Assembly (NCBI GenBank): GCA_027030285.1 | Contig: JALVFC010000023.1 | Span: 1-5,723, forward strand | Length of the DNA: 5,723 nt | Direction: 5' to 3' | Source: Thiotrichaceae bacterium | Lineage (GTDB): Bacteria; Pseudomonadota; Gammaproteobacteria; Thiotrichales; Thiotrichaceae | Shown: piece after piece, positions 5,625-5,723 of the stretch | Position numbering within the stretch: the stretch's first letter is position 1 | How the letters are laid out: the number at the start of each line of letters is the position of its first letter | Notes under the pieces: model-generated | What the model was told of the DNA's origin: nothing | Seen by the model: only the letters and a program-made list of their open reading frames with translations | The model's database searches: none | Position numbers and translations under genes: made by a program

Positions 5625-5723
5625 CTATGAATTAACAGGTATAATACTGATTTCCCTGCCAAACACTGGCAAAGCATTAGAACCAGTAACCCAATAGAAT
5701 CCTGCTTTGCCACTATCAGGCAT
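5625..5723 (-). CDS. Possible C-terminal end of a gene entering from the right edge
   Basis: Reading minus from the edge, a frame stays open for 32 codons to a TAG at 5627-5625. It includes GKAGFYWVTGSNALPVFG. The first codon in the window happens to be ATG. It may be the tail of a longer gene upstream of rimB. However, a second frame is also open here for 36 codons, and the 10-bp inverted repeat lies inside, so coding is uncertain. I do not recognise the sequence. Confidence 0.15.
   Translation of the reverse strand: MPDSGKAGFYWVTGSNALPVFGREISIIPVNS
5667..5712. repeat. Inverted repeat with perfect 10-bp arms, 26-nt loop
   Basis: TGGCAAAGCA (5667-5676) is perfectly complementary to TGCTTTGCCA (5703-5712). 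The left arm can also pair through TGGCA with TGCCA at 5657-5661 (5-nt loop), so two mutually exclusive stems are possible. No poly-T follows. The element may be a transcript switch, part of a repeat family, or part of a gene cut by the window edge. Confidence 0.4.

Larger units (their letters stand above)
5428..5723. other. Repeat-rich stretch upstream of rimB without a convincing gene
   Basis: These 296 bases contain no convincing complete gene on either strand. They should include the rimB promoter. Weak minus-strand -10 candidates are AATAAT (5452-5447) and TACTAT (5439-5434), neither with a good -35 box. Two copies of ATCTGGTT lie 20 bp apart next to rimB. There are inverted repeats at 5481-5522 and 5667-5712, plus a 6-bp pair, CAGTAT/ATACTG, at 5617-5622 and 5644-5649. 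A plus-strand TATAAT at 5640-5645 has no good -35 partner. GCTTTGSC-type words occur at 5505-5512, 5668-5675 (inverted) and 5704-5711. Confidence 0.5.

Overview
The window looks like the chromosome of a gammaproteobacterium with moderate GC content. The evidence is a YegQ/TrhP-type peptidase U32 protein very close to the E. coli form, a Crp/Fnr regulator resembling Pseudomonas Dnr, and a RimK that lines up residue for residue with E. coli RimK over about 290 residues. No mobile element, rRNA, tRNA or CRISPR array was seen. The genus cannot be fixed from sequence reading alone.

Layout. Positions 1-444 (minus) hold the N-terminal 148 residues of trhP, cut by the window edge. A 134-bp divergent intergenic region (445-578) has a perfect TATAAT facing each way and a 16-bp palindrome between them. 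A Dnr-like Crp/Fnr regulator follows (579-1268, plus). Next is a secreted or periplasmic protein with a C-terminal SPOR domain (1371-2552, plus). Three minus-strand genes converge on it. In transcription order they are a RimB-type retropepsin-like protease (5427-4879), the ATP-grasp ligase RimK (4736-3756) and an AstE/AspA-type M14 zinc hydrolase (3662-2634). The last 296 bases (5428-5723) hold no convincing gene but are rich in short direct and inverted repeats.

How the genes may work together. RimK adds glutamates to the C-terminus of ribosomal protein S6, and RimB-type proteases are reported to remove such tails in Pseudomonas. A third co-directional gene encodes a zinc amidohydrolase of the family that cleaves acyl-glutamate and acyl-aspartate bonds, so the cluster could be a set of one writer and two erasers for polyglutamate or related peptides. 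That is inference. The 142-bp and 93-bp gaps leave open whether the three genes share one transcript. TrhP (tRNA U34 hydroxylation) and RimK/RimB (ribosome modification) both affect translation, but nothing in the sequence links them directly.

The most interesting points are the rimB-rimK-astE-like cluster, the palindrome shared by the divergent trhP and regulator promoters, the Lys/Pro/Ala-rich tail on RimK, and the repeat-rich region upstream of rimB.
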